A DNA stretch of 64,000 nucleotides from NCBI RefSeq assembly GCF_001447385.1, contig NZ_LLWQ01000209.1:1-64000 (forward strand), written 5' to 3'. Below are positions 53,794-60,896 of the stretch, piece by piece. The notes under the pieces were generated by a model that worked only from the letters and a program-made list of their open reading frames with translations, was not told the DNA's origin and searched no databases. The stretch's first letter is position 1. The number at the start of each line of letters is the position of its first letter. The DNA comes from Paracoccus sp. MKU1 (GTDB lineage Bacteria; Pseudomonadota; Alphaproteobacteria; Rhodobacterales; Rhodobacteraceae). The translations under genes were made by a program, and so were the position numbers.

Positions 53794-54988
53794 ACCACCG
53801 CCGGGGCATCGGGCAGAAGGCGGCGGCCGCGACTGCGCTGGCCGCCAGCAGCACCAATGCCATCGCCAGTTCCAGCGGCAAAGGCAGCATCCCGGTGGCT
53901 GCGATGATCGCGGCCCCCGTTCCCATCTGCGTGCAGCCGTAAAAGCCCGAGGCGGCGCCGATCGCCGCAGCCTCGGCGCTGATCGCACCGCTCATGGCGA
54001 AGGGGCTGCAAAGCCCGATGGCGAAGGATATGACCATGATCGGCAGATGCAGGCTGAGAATGCTCAACCAGCCCGCCAGGATGAGTCCAAGCAGGAACAG
54101 GCTTGCTGCCAGCATCGTCAGGCTGGCCGCCCTGACCACGGCCTGCACCGGCAAGCGACCGGCAAGCCGGCTGGCCAGCAGGCTGCCCAGCGTAAGGCTG
54201 CCGACCACGACCAGAAAGGCCACCCCCACCTGATCTGGTGTCAGGCCGAAGCGGGTCTTCAGGATGAAGGGGGCCGCGCCGACGAAGGCATAGAAACTGG
54301 TGGTGGCAAAGGCGCCGCCGATGCAGAAGCGCATGAAGACCGAGTTCTGACGCAGCGCCAGGATGCGCTGGAAATAGGCCCGGATGTTGATGTCGCCGCG
54401 ACCGGCATGGGTCTCGGGCAGGGTGGCCAAGGTGATGGCCAGCAGCACCGCATTCATGCAGGCCAGCAGCACGAAGACGGCACGCCAGCCGAAATGCAGG
54501 GCAACCTGCCCGCCGATGATCGGGGCGAAGGCCGGGCCGATGCTGATCGCGGCGCCAAGAATCGCCAGTTGGGCGGTTGCGCGATCCGGTCCCGCCGTGT
54601 CGCGGGTAATGGCGCGGCCAAGGACCAAGCCCGAGCAGCCGCCGATGGCCTGGAATACCCGGGCGACCAACACCGAGCCGAGGTCGGGCGCGACGACCAG
54701 CGCTGCGCTGGACAGAACGTAAAGCAGAAGTCCCGCCAGCAGCACGGGGCGGCGGCCGAAACGGTCCGAGAGAAGACCCAGCATCAGTTGCCCCAGGGAC
54801 AGCCCGATCAGATAGGCGGTGATCGACAGCTGCATCGCGCCCGCCGAGACCCCCAGATCCTGCGCCGCATCCGGAAGGGCCGGAACGAAGATATGGATCG
54901 GAAAGGTGCCTGCGATGGTGATCCAGACCAGGAACCTTAGGGTCGGGGCGCGCGCGAGGTGTTGGGGCGGGGAGTGCAGGAAAGACAT
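53780..54988 (-). CDS. Bcr/CflA-type MFS efflux transporter
   Basis: This 402-residue carrier of the drug:H+ antiporter DHA1 group has about twelve membrane segments. PIHIFVPALPDAAQDLGVS near residue 32 is the Bcr/CflA hallmark, followed by GQLMLGLLSDRFGRRPVLLAG (motif A) and ARVFQAIGGCSGLVLGRAI. It may export a toxic intermediate or the substrate itself. The gene reads against the ADH operon. Its upstream region (54989-55084) abuts island site 6, which may touch its promoter too. Confidence 0.88.
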   Translation of the reverse strand: MSFLHSPPQHLARAPTLRFLVWITIAGTFPIHIFVPALPDAAQDLGVSAGAMQLSITAYLIGLSLGQLMLGLLSDRFGRRPVLLAGLLLYVLSSAALVVAPDLGSVLVARVFQAIGGCSGLVLGRAITRDTAGPDRATAQLAILGAAISIGPAFAPIIGGQVALHFGWRAVFVLLACMNAVLLAITLATLPETHAGRGDINIRAYFQRILALRQNSVFMRFCIGGAFATTSFYAFVGAAPFILKTRFGLTPDQVGVAFLVVVGSLTLGSLLASRLAGRLPVQAVVRAASLTMLAASLFLLGLILAGWLSILSLHLPIMVISFAIGLCSPFAMSGAISAEAAAIGAASGFYGCTQMGTGAAIIAATGMLPLPLELAMALVLLAASAVAAAAFCPMPRRWFSKR

Positions 54989-55084
54989 GGCCGATCCATA
55001 AGCAAGGGGTGTTTCGCCGCCAATTTCTTCTTCGACATTCTTCGCGGCGGGTCAGAGAGGCTTGACACATGTCGGCATTTGGGT

Positions 55085-55101
55085 CAACGGTTGAACCAAT
55101 G
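55085..55101. promoter_or_regulatory. Island operator site 6 (CAACGGTTGAACCAATG)
   Basis: This is a good match, 18 bp before the enoyl-CoA hydratase start. A TTGACA at 55062-55067 lies upstream, so a bound protein would cover the -10/start region. It also faces the divergent exporter gene. Confidence 0.8.
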
Positions 55102-55119
55102 AAAATTGGAGGACCCCCT

Positions 55120-56004
55120 ATGTCAGAGGATCTGAGAGATCGCGTGCTTTATGAAGCCCGCGACGGCCGCGCCTACATCACCCTGAACCGGCCGGAAAAG
55201 CGCAACGCCGTCACCTATGAGATGTTCGACCGTTTCATGGAGCATATCCGCACCGCCGAGGACGACGACGACGTGCGCGTCATCATCATCCGCGGCGAAG
55301 GGCCGGATTTCTGCACCGGCCACGACCTGGCGCAGGTCGGCTCGGAATACGGCTTCTCGGCCGACAAGGATGCGCGCCGTCCCAGCCAGCGCCGGCGCAT
55401 CCATTTCGACAAGCGCCATGTCGAACAGTTCCGCGAGCTGTTCTATTGCGTCAAGCCGACGATCTCGCTGGTCCAGGGCAATTGCGTGGGCGCGGGCACC
55501 TATATCGTCGAGGCCTCGGACCTGGTCATCGCCGCGACCAACGCCAAGATCGGCCACCCCGAGCAGAAAATGATGCTGGCCGGCGCGGCCTACATGACCA
55601 CCTTCAACATCCTAGCAATGGGTCCGCGCAAGGCGCGCGAGATGCTGCTGCTGGGCACCACTGTGAACGGCACCGAGGCCGTCGAGCAGGGGCTGGCCAA
55701 CAGGGCGGTGCCGCCCGAGGAACTGGCCGCCGCCGGCGAGGAATGGGCCGAGCGGATCGTCCGCCTGCCGCGCGATGCCATCGCCATCGGAAAGGCCGCG
55801 ACCCATATGGCGATGGATTCGCTGGGGATGACCTCGCAATTCATCTACGGCTATGTCGGCCACGCCCTGGGCACCAACATCCGCTATGAGCCGGATGAGC
55901 AGAACTTCATGAAGCTGCGCCGCGACAAGGGCGTCACCGGGGCCTCGAAGGAACGCGAGGGCCGCTTTGAAAGCAGCGGTTCCGACGCCGGTTCCAAGCG
56001 TTGA
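55120..56004 (+). CDS. Enoyl-CoA hydratase/isomerase family protein
   Basis: This crotonase-fold enzyme of 294 residues is slightly longer than the usual ~260. The family features are YITLNRPEKRNAVTYEMF (~16-33), IIIRGEGPDFCTGHDLAQ (oxyanion-hole part 1), and VQGNCVGAGTYIVEASDLVI followed by GHPEQKM (where catalytic Glu residues lie). It probably hydrates an enoyl-CoA made by the acyl-CoA dehydrogenase of the same operon. TTGGAGGA precedes the ATG. The operon continues with SDR, dehydrogenase and PrpF-like genes at 4-16 bp spacing. Confidence 0.88.
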   Translation: MSEDLRDRVLYEARDGRAYITLNRPEKRNAVTYEMFDRFMEHIRTAEDDDDVRVIIIRGEGPDFCTGHDLAQVGSEYGFSADKDARRPSQRRRIHFDKRHVEQFRELFYCVKPTISLVQGNCVGAGTYIVEASDLVIAATNAKIGHPEQKMMLAGAAYMTTFNILAMGPRKAREMLLLGTTVNGTEAVEQGLANRAVPPEELAAAGEEWAERIVRLPRDAIAIGKAATHMAMDSLGMTSQFIYGYVGHALGTNIRYEPDEQNFMKLRRDKGVTGASKEREGRFESSGSDAGSKR

Positions 56005-56019
56005 GCGGGGGGCAGCATC

Positions 56020-56814
56020 ATGCAGACTGACCTGGAAGGCCGCAGCGCCGTCGTACTGGGCGGCACCAAGGGGATCGGCCGCGCCGCGGTCATCAAGCTG
56101 GCGCAATCTGGCGCCAGCGTGGTGATCCAGGGCCGTGATGCCCGCGCGGCGCAGGAACTCATTGCCGAGTTGAAGGACTATCGCGGCATGCGGCTGTTCG
56201 TGGAGAGCGATCTGCTGAGCTACGAGGGCATCGACACGGCCGTGCGCACCGCGAAAGAGGCTTTCGAGCGGGTCGATATCGTCGTCGCCAGCGGCGGCCC
56301 GAAAGAGCCGCGTCCGAAGCTGTTCGTCGACACCAGCCCCGAGGAAGGCATCGCCACCATCGAAAGCCGGCTGATGCCGCGGCTGCACGCGCTGCATGCG
56401 GCGGTTCGCTACATGGGCGATCAGGGCTATGGCAAGGTCATCCTGCTGACCACCGACGCCGCGCGCATCCCGACGCCGGCCGAATCGATGATCGGCGCGG
56501 CGGGGGCGGTGGTCATGTCGCTGACCCGGTCCCTGGCGCAGGAACTGGCGGGCCTCGGCATCCGCGTCAACGCCATCGCCACCACGCTGACGACCGGGAC
56601 GCCGGGGCATGACACCTTCCTCAAGGCGCAGGCCTCGGGTTCGCAGGAGGTCATCGTGCGCGCCTTCAACAAGGTCGCGGAGCGGGTGAAGTTCCGCATG
56701 AACTCGGCCGAGGACCTGGCCGAATACGTCCTGTTCCTCGCTTCGCCTGAAAGCGATCAGATTTCCGGCTCCACCATCAGCATCAACGGCGGCCTGTCGT
56801 TCCCCAGCTATTAG
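56020..56814 (+). CDS. Atypical SDR lacking the catalytic Tyr-Lys pair
   Basis: This 264-residue protein has the SDR fold, with the GGTKGIG cofactor loop at residues 14-20, an LTRSLAQEL helix and a SINGG-type end. The position of the catalytic Tyr is Ile158 and that of Lys is Gly162 (PAESMIGAAGAVV in place of YxxxK), while TTDAA replaces the usual Ser motif. It therefore cannot use the normal SDR proton relay. It may bind NAD(P) without redox chemistry, use other residues, or catalyse a lyase/isomerase-type step. The reading frame is intact, and the gene lies between the hydratase and acyl-CoA dehydrogenase genes, so selection is likely maintaining it. Confidence 0.8.
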   Translation: MQTDLEGRSAVVLGGTKGIGRAAVIKLAQSGASVVIQGRDARAAQELIAELKDYRGMRLFVESDLLSYEGIDTAVRTAKEAFERVDIVVASGGPKEPRPKLFVDTSPEEGIATIESRLMPRLHALHAAVRYMGDQGYGKVILLTTDAARIPTPAESMIGAAGAVVMSLTRSLAQELAGLGIRVNAIATTLTTGTPGHDTFLKAQASGSQEVIVRAFNKVAERVKFRMNSAEDLAEYVLFLASPESDQISGSTISINGGLSFPSY

Positions 56815-56830
56815 GCCGCAAGGATCCGTC

Positions 56831-57973
56831 ATGCTTTACAACGAAGAACACGAGGCCTTCCGCGACGCCATCCGCAAGATGGTGCAAAAGCACGTCGCGC
56901 CCATCGTCGCCGATCTCGAGGCGACCGACCGCTTTCCCGCCGAGCTTGTCCCGGTCTTCGGCGACATGGGCCTGCTTCAGCTTTGGCTGCCCGAGGAATA
57001 TGGCGGCCCCGGCGGCAACCTGACGCTGGTCTGCATCGCCAAGGAAGAGATCGCCAAGGTCTCGCTGGCGGCCTCGACGCTGTGCGCGAACAATTCGATC
57101 TCCTTCATCCTGCCGATCCTGAACCACGGCACCGAGGAACAAAAACGGAAATACCTGCCGCTGGCGGCGGAGGGTCGGCTGATCTCGGCCATCGCCATCA
57201 CCGAGCCGCAGACCGGATCGGACGTGTCGTCGCTGCGCACCCGCGCGGTGCGGGACGGCGACAGCTGGGTGATCAACGGCCAGAAAAGCTGGATCACCTG
57301 GGGGGCGGACGCCCATTACGCCATGGTCTTTGCCCGGACCTCGGATGAGCCGGGCTCGAAGGGGATCAGCGCCTTCATCGTCGATACCACCACGCCGGGC
57401 TTCCGGGTCGGCAGCAAGGAGCACAAGATGGGCCGGCACGGCTCGCCCAGCCACGAGCTTCTGTTCGAGGACATGCGCGTGCCCGCCGACTGCCTGCTGG
57501 GCGAGGAGGGGCAGGGCTTCATCGCCTGCATGAAGACGCTGGACCTCAACCGCCCGACCATCGCGGCCGGCTCGCTGGGCCTCGCGCAGGGCGCGCTGGA
57601 CGCGGCCGTGGCCTACAGCAAGGAACGCCATCAGTTCGGAAAGCCGGTCGCCCATTTCCAGGGCTTGCAGTTCAAGCTGGCCGACATGGCGATCAAGGTC
57701 GAGGTGGCGCGCAACATGCTTTACAACTGTGCGGCCGAGATCGACTCGGGCGATCATTCCCGGCTCAACATGCTGTCCTCGATCACCAAGTGCTTCGTCA
57801 CCGACATGGCGATGGAGGTCACGACCGAGGCGGTCCAGGTCCTGGGCGCCTATGGTTATTCCACCGAGTTCCCGGTGGAGCGCATGATGCGGGATGCGAA
57901 GGTCAACCAGATCATTGAGGGGACCAACGAGATCCATCGCATGATCATCGCCCGCCGTCTGCTGGCGGCCTGA
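56831..57973 (+). CDS. Acyl-CoA dehydrogenase
   Basis: This 380-residue flavoprotein has the N-terminal helical domain, AIAITEPQTGSDVSSLRTRA (~residues 120-140, FAD/substrate contact), GRHGSPSHELLFEDM, ERHQFGKPVAHFQ and the C-terminal VNQIIEGTNEIHRMIIAR. The catalytic base in IIEG is Glu363, as in short-chain and glutaryl-type enzymes. It oxidises an acyl-CoA to an enoyl-CoA, passing electrons to ETF. It starts 16 bp after the SDR and ends 4 bp before the PrpF-like gene. Confidence 0.92.
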   Translation: MLYNEEHEAFRDAIRKMVQKHVAPIVADLEATDRFPAELVPVFGDMGLLQLWLPEEYGGPGGNLTLVCIAKEEIAKVSLAASTLCANNSISFILPILNHGTEEQKRKYLPLAAEGRLISAIAITEPQTGSDVSSLRTRAVRDGDSWVINGQKSWITWGADAHYAMVFARTSDEPGSKGISAFIVDTTTPGFRVGSKEHKMGRHGSPSHELLFEDMRVPADCLLGEEGQGFIACMKTLDLNRPTIAAGSLGLAQGALDAAVAYSKERHQFGKPVAHFQGLQFKLADMAIKVEVARNMLYNCAAEIDSGDHSRLNMLSSITKCFVTDMAMEVTTEAVQVLGAYGYSTEFPVERMMRDAKVNQIIEGTNEIHRMIIARRLLAA

Positions 57974-57977
57974 TCCG

Positions 57978-59090
57978 ATGGCGTTGCGATCCCTGTCCGC
58001 GACCTATATGCGCGGTGGAACCAGCCGGGCGCTGTTCTTCGACCGCGCTGACCTGCCCTTGCTGCAGGGTGACGATACCGCGCCCTGGGACCGGATCTTT
58101 TGCGCGGCAATGGGCAGCCCCGATCCCTGGCAGCGCCAGCTCGACGGGATGGGGGGCGGCATCACCTCGCTCTCCAAGGTGGCGGTAATCGGTCCGCCAA
58201 CCCATCCTGAGGCCGATGTCGATTATACCTTCGCGCAGGTCGATGTGACGGCGCCGGTCGTCGGCTATCGTGGCAATTGCGGGAACATCTCCGCCGCCGT
58301 GGGGCCTTATGCGCTGCATCGGGGTCTGGTGAGGGTCGAGGGCGACCGGGCCAGTGTCACGATCCACAACACCAACACGCGCAAGCTGATCCGGGCGCGT
58401 TTTCCGGTCGAGGCCGGCCAGCTTGCGACAAAAGGCAATCTGGCCCTAGATGGGGTCGCGGGAAGTGCGGCGCCGATCGAGCTGTCCTTTCCCGATCCCG
58501 GCGGAGCCGCGACGGGCCAGGTCTTTCCGACCGGCCTGCGTCAGCAGGAGCTGCAGATCCCCGGGCATGGCTCGGTTCGGGCGACCATGATCGACGTCTG
58601 CAATCCGCTGCTGATCCTTGAAGCGCCGGATTTCGGGTTGGCCGGGGATGAAAGCGCGGCTGGGCTTGCTTCGGATACCGGCTTGCTTGCCAGGCTTTCC
58701 GAGGCGCGATGCCTTGCCGCGGCGATGATGGGCTTGGTCGAAGCTGCCGAGGTCGCGCGCAGGGAACTGCGAAACCTGCCGCTTGTCGCCGTGATCTCGC
58801 GGACCGAGGAGGCCAATCTTCGCGTCCGCATGTTTTCGTCGGATCAGCCGCATAAAGCGTCGCCGCTGACAGGGGCGATGGGCCTCGCCGCAGCGGCGGC
58901 CATACCGGGAACCTTGGCGCATGAGATGGCCCAAGCCGCCACAGGGCCGGGAAGCTTCCGCATCGCGCATGTCTCGGGCATGCTCGAGGTTGCGGCCAAG
59001 GGCGAGTTTGACATCCCCGAGCCACTGGTCACGGAAACCACCGTGCTGCGAACCGCGCGGGTGCTGATGCAGGGCAGGGTCTTCTATTGA
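57978..59090 (+). CDS. PrpF-family isomerase (4-oxalomesaconate/aconitate-type)
   Basis: This 370-residue protein of the PrpF family has a diaminopimelate-epimerase-like fold. MRGGTSRALFFDRADLP near residue 12, LDGMGGGITSLSKVAVIG and YRGNCGNISAAVGPYAL match enzymes that isomerise the double bond of 2-methylaconitate, itaconate-like or 4-oxalomesaconate acids (PrpF, GalD). The conserved pocket cysteine is visible in GNCGN. It is the last gene of the beta-oxidation-like operon, which suggests that an unsaturated tri- or dicarboxylic acid is formed in the pathway, to be passed to the PrpB-like lyase (inference). Confidence 0.87.
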   Translation: MALRSLSATYMRGGTSRALFFDRADLPLLQGDDTAPWDRIFCAAMGSPDPWQRQLDGMGGGITSLSKVAVIGPPTHPEADVDYTFAQVDVTAPVVGYRGNCGNISAAVGPYALHRGLVRVEGDRASVTIHNTNTRKLIRARFPVEAGQLATKGNLALDGVAGSAAPIELSFPDPGGAATGQVFPTGLRQQELQIPGHGSVRATMIDVCNPLLILEAPDFGLAGDESAAGLASDTGLLARLSEARCLAAAMMGLVEAAEVARRELRNLPLVAVISRTEEANLRVRMFSSDQPHKASPLTGAMGLAAAAAIPGTLAHEMAQAATGPGSFRIAHVSGMLEVAAKGEFDIPEPLVTETTVLRTARVLMQGRVFY

Positions 59091-59117
59091 GCCTGCCCGC
59101 CCTTGCGCTACCCGCAT

Positions 59118-59134
59118 TAATGGTTCATCTTTTG
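59118..59134. promoter_or_regulatory. Island operator site 7 (TAATGGTTCATCTTTTG)
   Basis: This copy, strong in the left half only, lies 46 bp before the FadR-type regulator gene and suggests autoregulation. TTGAAA starts at its end (59132), and an inverted repeat CCTAC-TTATAT-GTAGG follows. Confidence 0.65.
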
Positions 59135-59179
59135 AAAAACCTACTTATATGTAGGATGAGATGAGACAGGGATTGCTGC

Positions 59180-59920
59180 ATGTCTGACGCGAGCGACAAA
59201 CCGTTAGCCACCTATGCGCCGGTTCATACGAAACGCGCCTTCGAGGAGGTCACCGATCAGATTAGGGGCCTGATTGCGCGTGGCGCCTTGCGCCCGGGGG
59301 ATCGCCTGCCTTCCGAGCGAGAGCTTGCCGAGCAGTTCAGCCTGTCCCGCAATACCGTGCGCGAGGGCTTGCGGGCGCTGGAGATCGCCGGGATGCTGGA
59401 ATTGCGCAAGGGGGCGACCGGTGGCGCTTTCGTGCGCGAGGGGCAGGGGGATGCCGTCATTTCCAGCTTCGCCGATCTGTTCATCCTGGGAAAGATCCAG
59501 CCAGGACATCTGACAGAGGCACGCCAAATCGTGGCGGTCGCGGTAACGAGGCTGGCCTGCCAGCGCGCAAGTGAAGACGACTTGGACGAGTTGGAGGCGA
59601 ATGTCGAAGCAAGTCGTCAAGCCGTCAGCCGAGGCGACTTTCCCGAGCGGACCCGCATCAACCTGGAGTTTCACCGGCTGCTTGCGAAATGCACCCGGAA
59701 CCCGGTTCTCATTGTCATCTATGATGCGATGATCGAGATCCAGCGTCAGATGCTGGAAGTGCTGCCCGCCGCACCGAACAGCGCGGTCATGCCTTCGCGT
59801 GAACGGCTGCTGGGCTATCTGCGTGCCCGGGATGAAGACCGGGCGGCACATGAAATGGAAAGCAATCTGCGTCTGTTGCAGCAGCACTATCTGTCGGAAC
59901 AGGCCAAAGGCTCCGCCTGA
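59180..59920 (+). CDS. FadR-subfamily GntR transcriptional regulator, probable island master regulator
   Basis: This 246-residue regulator has a winged HTH at ~22-88 (LRPGDRLPSERELAEQFSLS, RNTVREGLRALEIAGM) and a helical FCD domain at ~100-235 (FADLFILGKIQPGHLTEARQ, NLEFHRLLAKCTRNPVLI). FadR-subfamily proteins bind TnGTnnnACnA palindromes and are released by an acid or acyl-CoA. The island's repeated TGGTTnAACCA core has exactly this pattern, and a copy precedes this gene. It is the only regulator gene in 29.5-64 kb. The effector is probably the pathway's acid or CoA ester (inference). Site 8 lies 43 bp after the stop. Confidence 0.9.
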   Translation: MSDASDKPLATYAPVHTKRAFEEVTDQIRGLIARGALRPGDRLPSERELAEQFSLSRNTVREGLRALEIAGMLELRKGATGGAFVREGQGDAVISSFADLFILGKIQPGHLTEARQIVAVAVTRLACQRASEDDLDELEANVEASRQAVSRGDFPERTRINLEFHRLLAKCTRNPVLIVIYDAMIEIQRQMLEVLPAAPNSAVMPSRERLLGYLRARDEDRAAHEMESNLRLLQQHYLSEQAKGSA

Positions 59921-59962
59921 AGACGTGGCAAGCGAGGCTTTGACTTTTTCGCAAGGGTGAGG

Positions 59963-59979
59963 CAATGGTTGAACCTTAG
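59963..59979. promoter_or_regulatory. Island operator site 8 (CAATGGTTGAACCTTAG)
   Basis: This site lies between the regulator stop and the metallo-beta-lactamase gene, 18 bp before the latter's start. The left half is perfect and the right half keeps AACC. Confidence 0.75.
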
Positions 59980-59996
59980 AAGATTCTGAGGTGCCT

Positions 59997-60851
59997 ATGG
60001 CTTTCCTTGTCGAGCCCATTCCCCCGCGTGAGATCCCGTTGCCGGTCATCGCCGGGATACGCCGTATTGTGGCGCCGAATCCCGGTCCGATGACCTATCA
60101 CGGCACCAATACCTATTTGATCGACGTGCCGGACGGGGTGGTGGTGCTGGATCCAGGTCCAGCAGATGCGCCGCATCTGCGTGCCGTGGCAAAGGCCACC
60201 AATGGGCGCGCCAAGGCCATTCTGCTGTCGCATGGGCATGCCGATCATTGCGCTGGAGCGTCGGTGCTTGCCGACATGCTTGGCACCCCCGTCCTGGGGC
60301 ATGAAAGCTTCACTTCTCGCGTTGCCGCGATCACCGGGCAGTTGCGTCATGGCGACAGGATCGGAGAGCTGACCTGTCTGCACACGCCGGGCCACGCCAT
60401 CGACCATCTGTGTTTCGCCCTTCCCGGCGGGATCGTGTTCACCGGCGATCATGTAATGTCATGGTCAAGCAGCGTGGTGCCTTTCCCTTCGGGGGATATG
60501 CGCGCCTATATTGCCAATCTGGCAATGCTGCGGGATCGTGGCGACAGGTGGCATTTGTCAGGCCACGGACCGGCTTTGCCATCCCCTTCGGCGTTTATCG
60601 ACCAGCTTATCGGCCGACGGTTGAAACGCGAGGCGGGTATCCTGAATGCGTTGGAACCCACGACGTGCACGCCGGAGGAGCTTGTCCATCGGCTTTATGA
60701 AGGGCGGGTTTCCCCAGTTTTCAGGGCGGCGGTGCACAATGTCCGTTCCCATCTTGAAAAGCTGCGAGCGGATGGGCGCGTGGTTAGCACAGAGGATGGT
60801 CGCTGGCACAGGGTTGACAGTCGCGTCACGCAGAAAGTTGGTTGTTTATAG
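59997..60851 (+). CDS. Metallo-beta-lactamase-fold hydrolase (LACTB2/glyoxalase II-like)
   Basis: This 284-residue MBL-fold enzyme has the metal motif HGHADH at residues 79-84, later ligands in HTPGHAIDH and FTGDHVM, and a C-terminal winged-helix-like domain as in LACTB2-type hydrolases. It probably hydrolyses a thioester (CoA ester) or lactone of the pathway. The ATG at 59997 is preferred over the GTG at 59991 because of GAGG just upstream. Operator sites flank it on both sides. It ends within site 9. Confidence 0.87.
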   Translation: MAFLVEPIPPREIPLPVIAGIRRIVAPNPGPMTYHGTNTYLIDVPDGVVVLDPGPADAPHLRAVAKATNGRAKAILLSHGHADHCAGASVLADMLGTPVLGHESFTSRVAAITGQLRHGDRIGELTCLHTPGHAIDHLCFALPGGIVFTGDHVMSWSSSVVPFPSGDMRAYIANLAMLRDRGDRWHLSGHGPALPSPSAFIDQLIGRRLKREAGILNALEPTTCTPEELVHRLYEGRVSPVFRAAVHNVRSHLEKLRADGRVVSTEDGRWHRVDSRVTQKVGCL

Positions 60852-60863
60852 GTTCAACCATTG
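60847..60863. promoter_or_regulatory. Island operator site 9 (TATAGGTTCAACCATTG)
   Basis: This site has a perfect right half-site. It overlaps the stop codon of the MBL gene and runs into TTGATA (60861-60866), 34 bp before the ligase start. Confidence 0.78.
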
Positions 60864-60896
60864 ATACAATTAGGGAGCGGTTGATGCGGGGACGAA

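Noticed and set aside
59141..59156. CCTAC-TTATAT-GTAGG repeat upstream of the FadR-type gene as a second operator
   Set aside because: The stem is only five bases and no other copy was seen in the island. It may just reflect promoter sequence.
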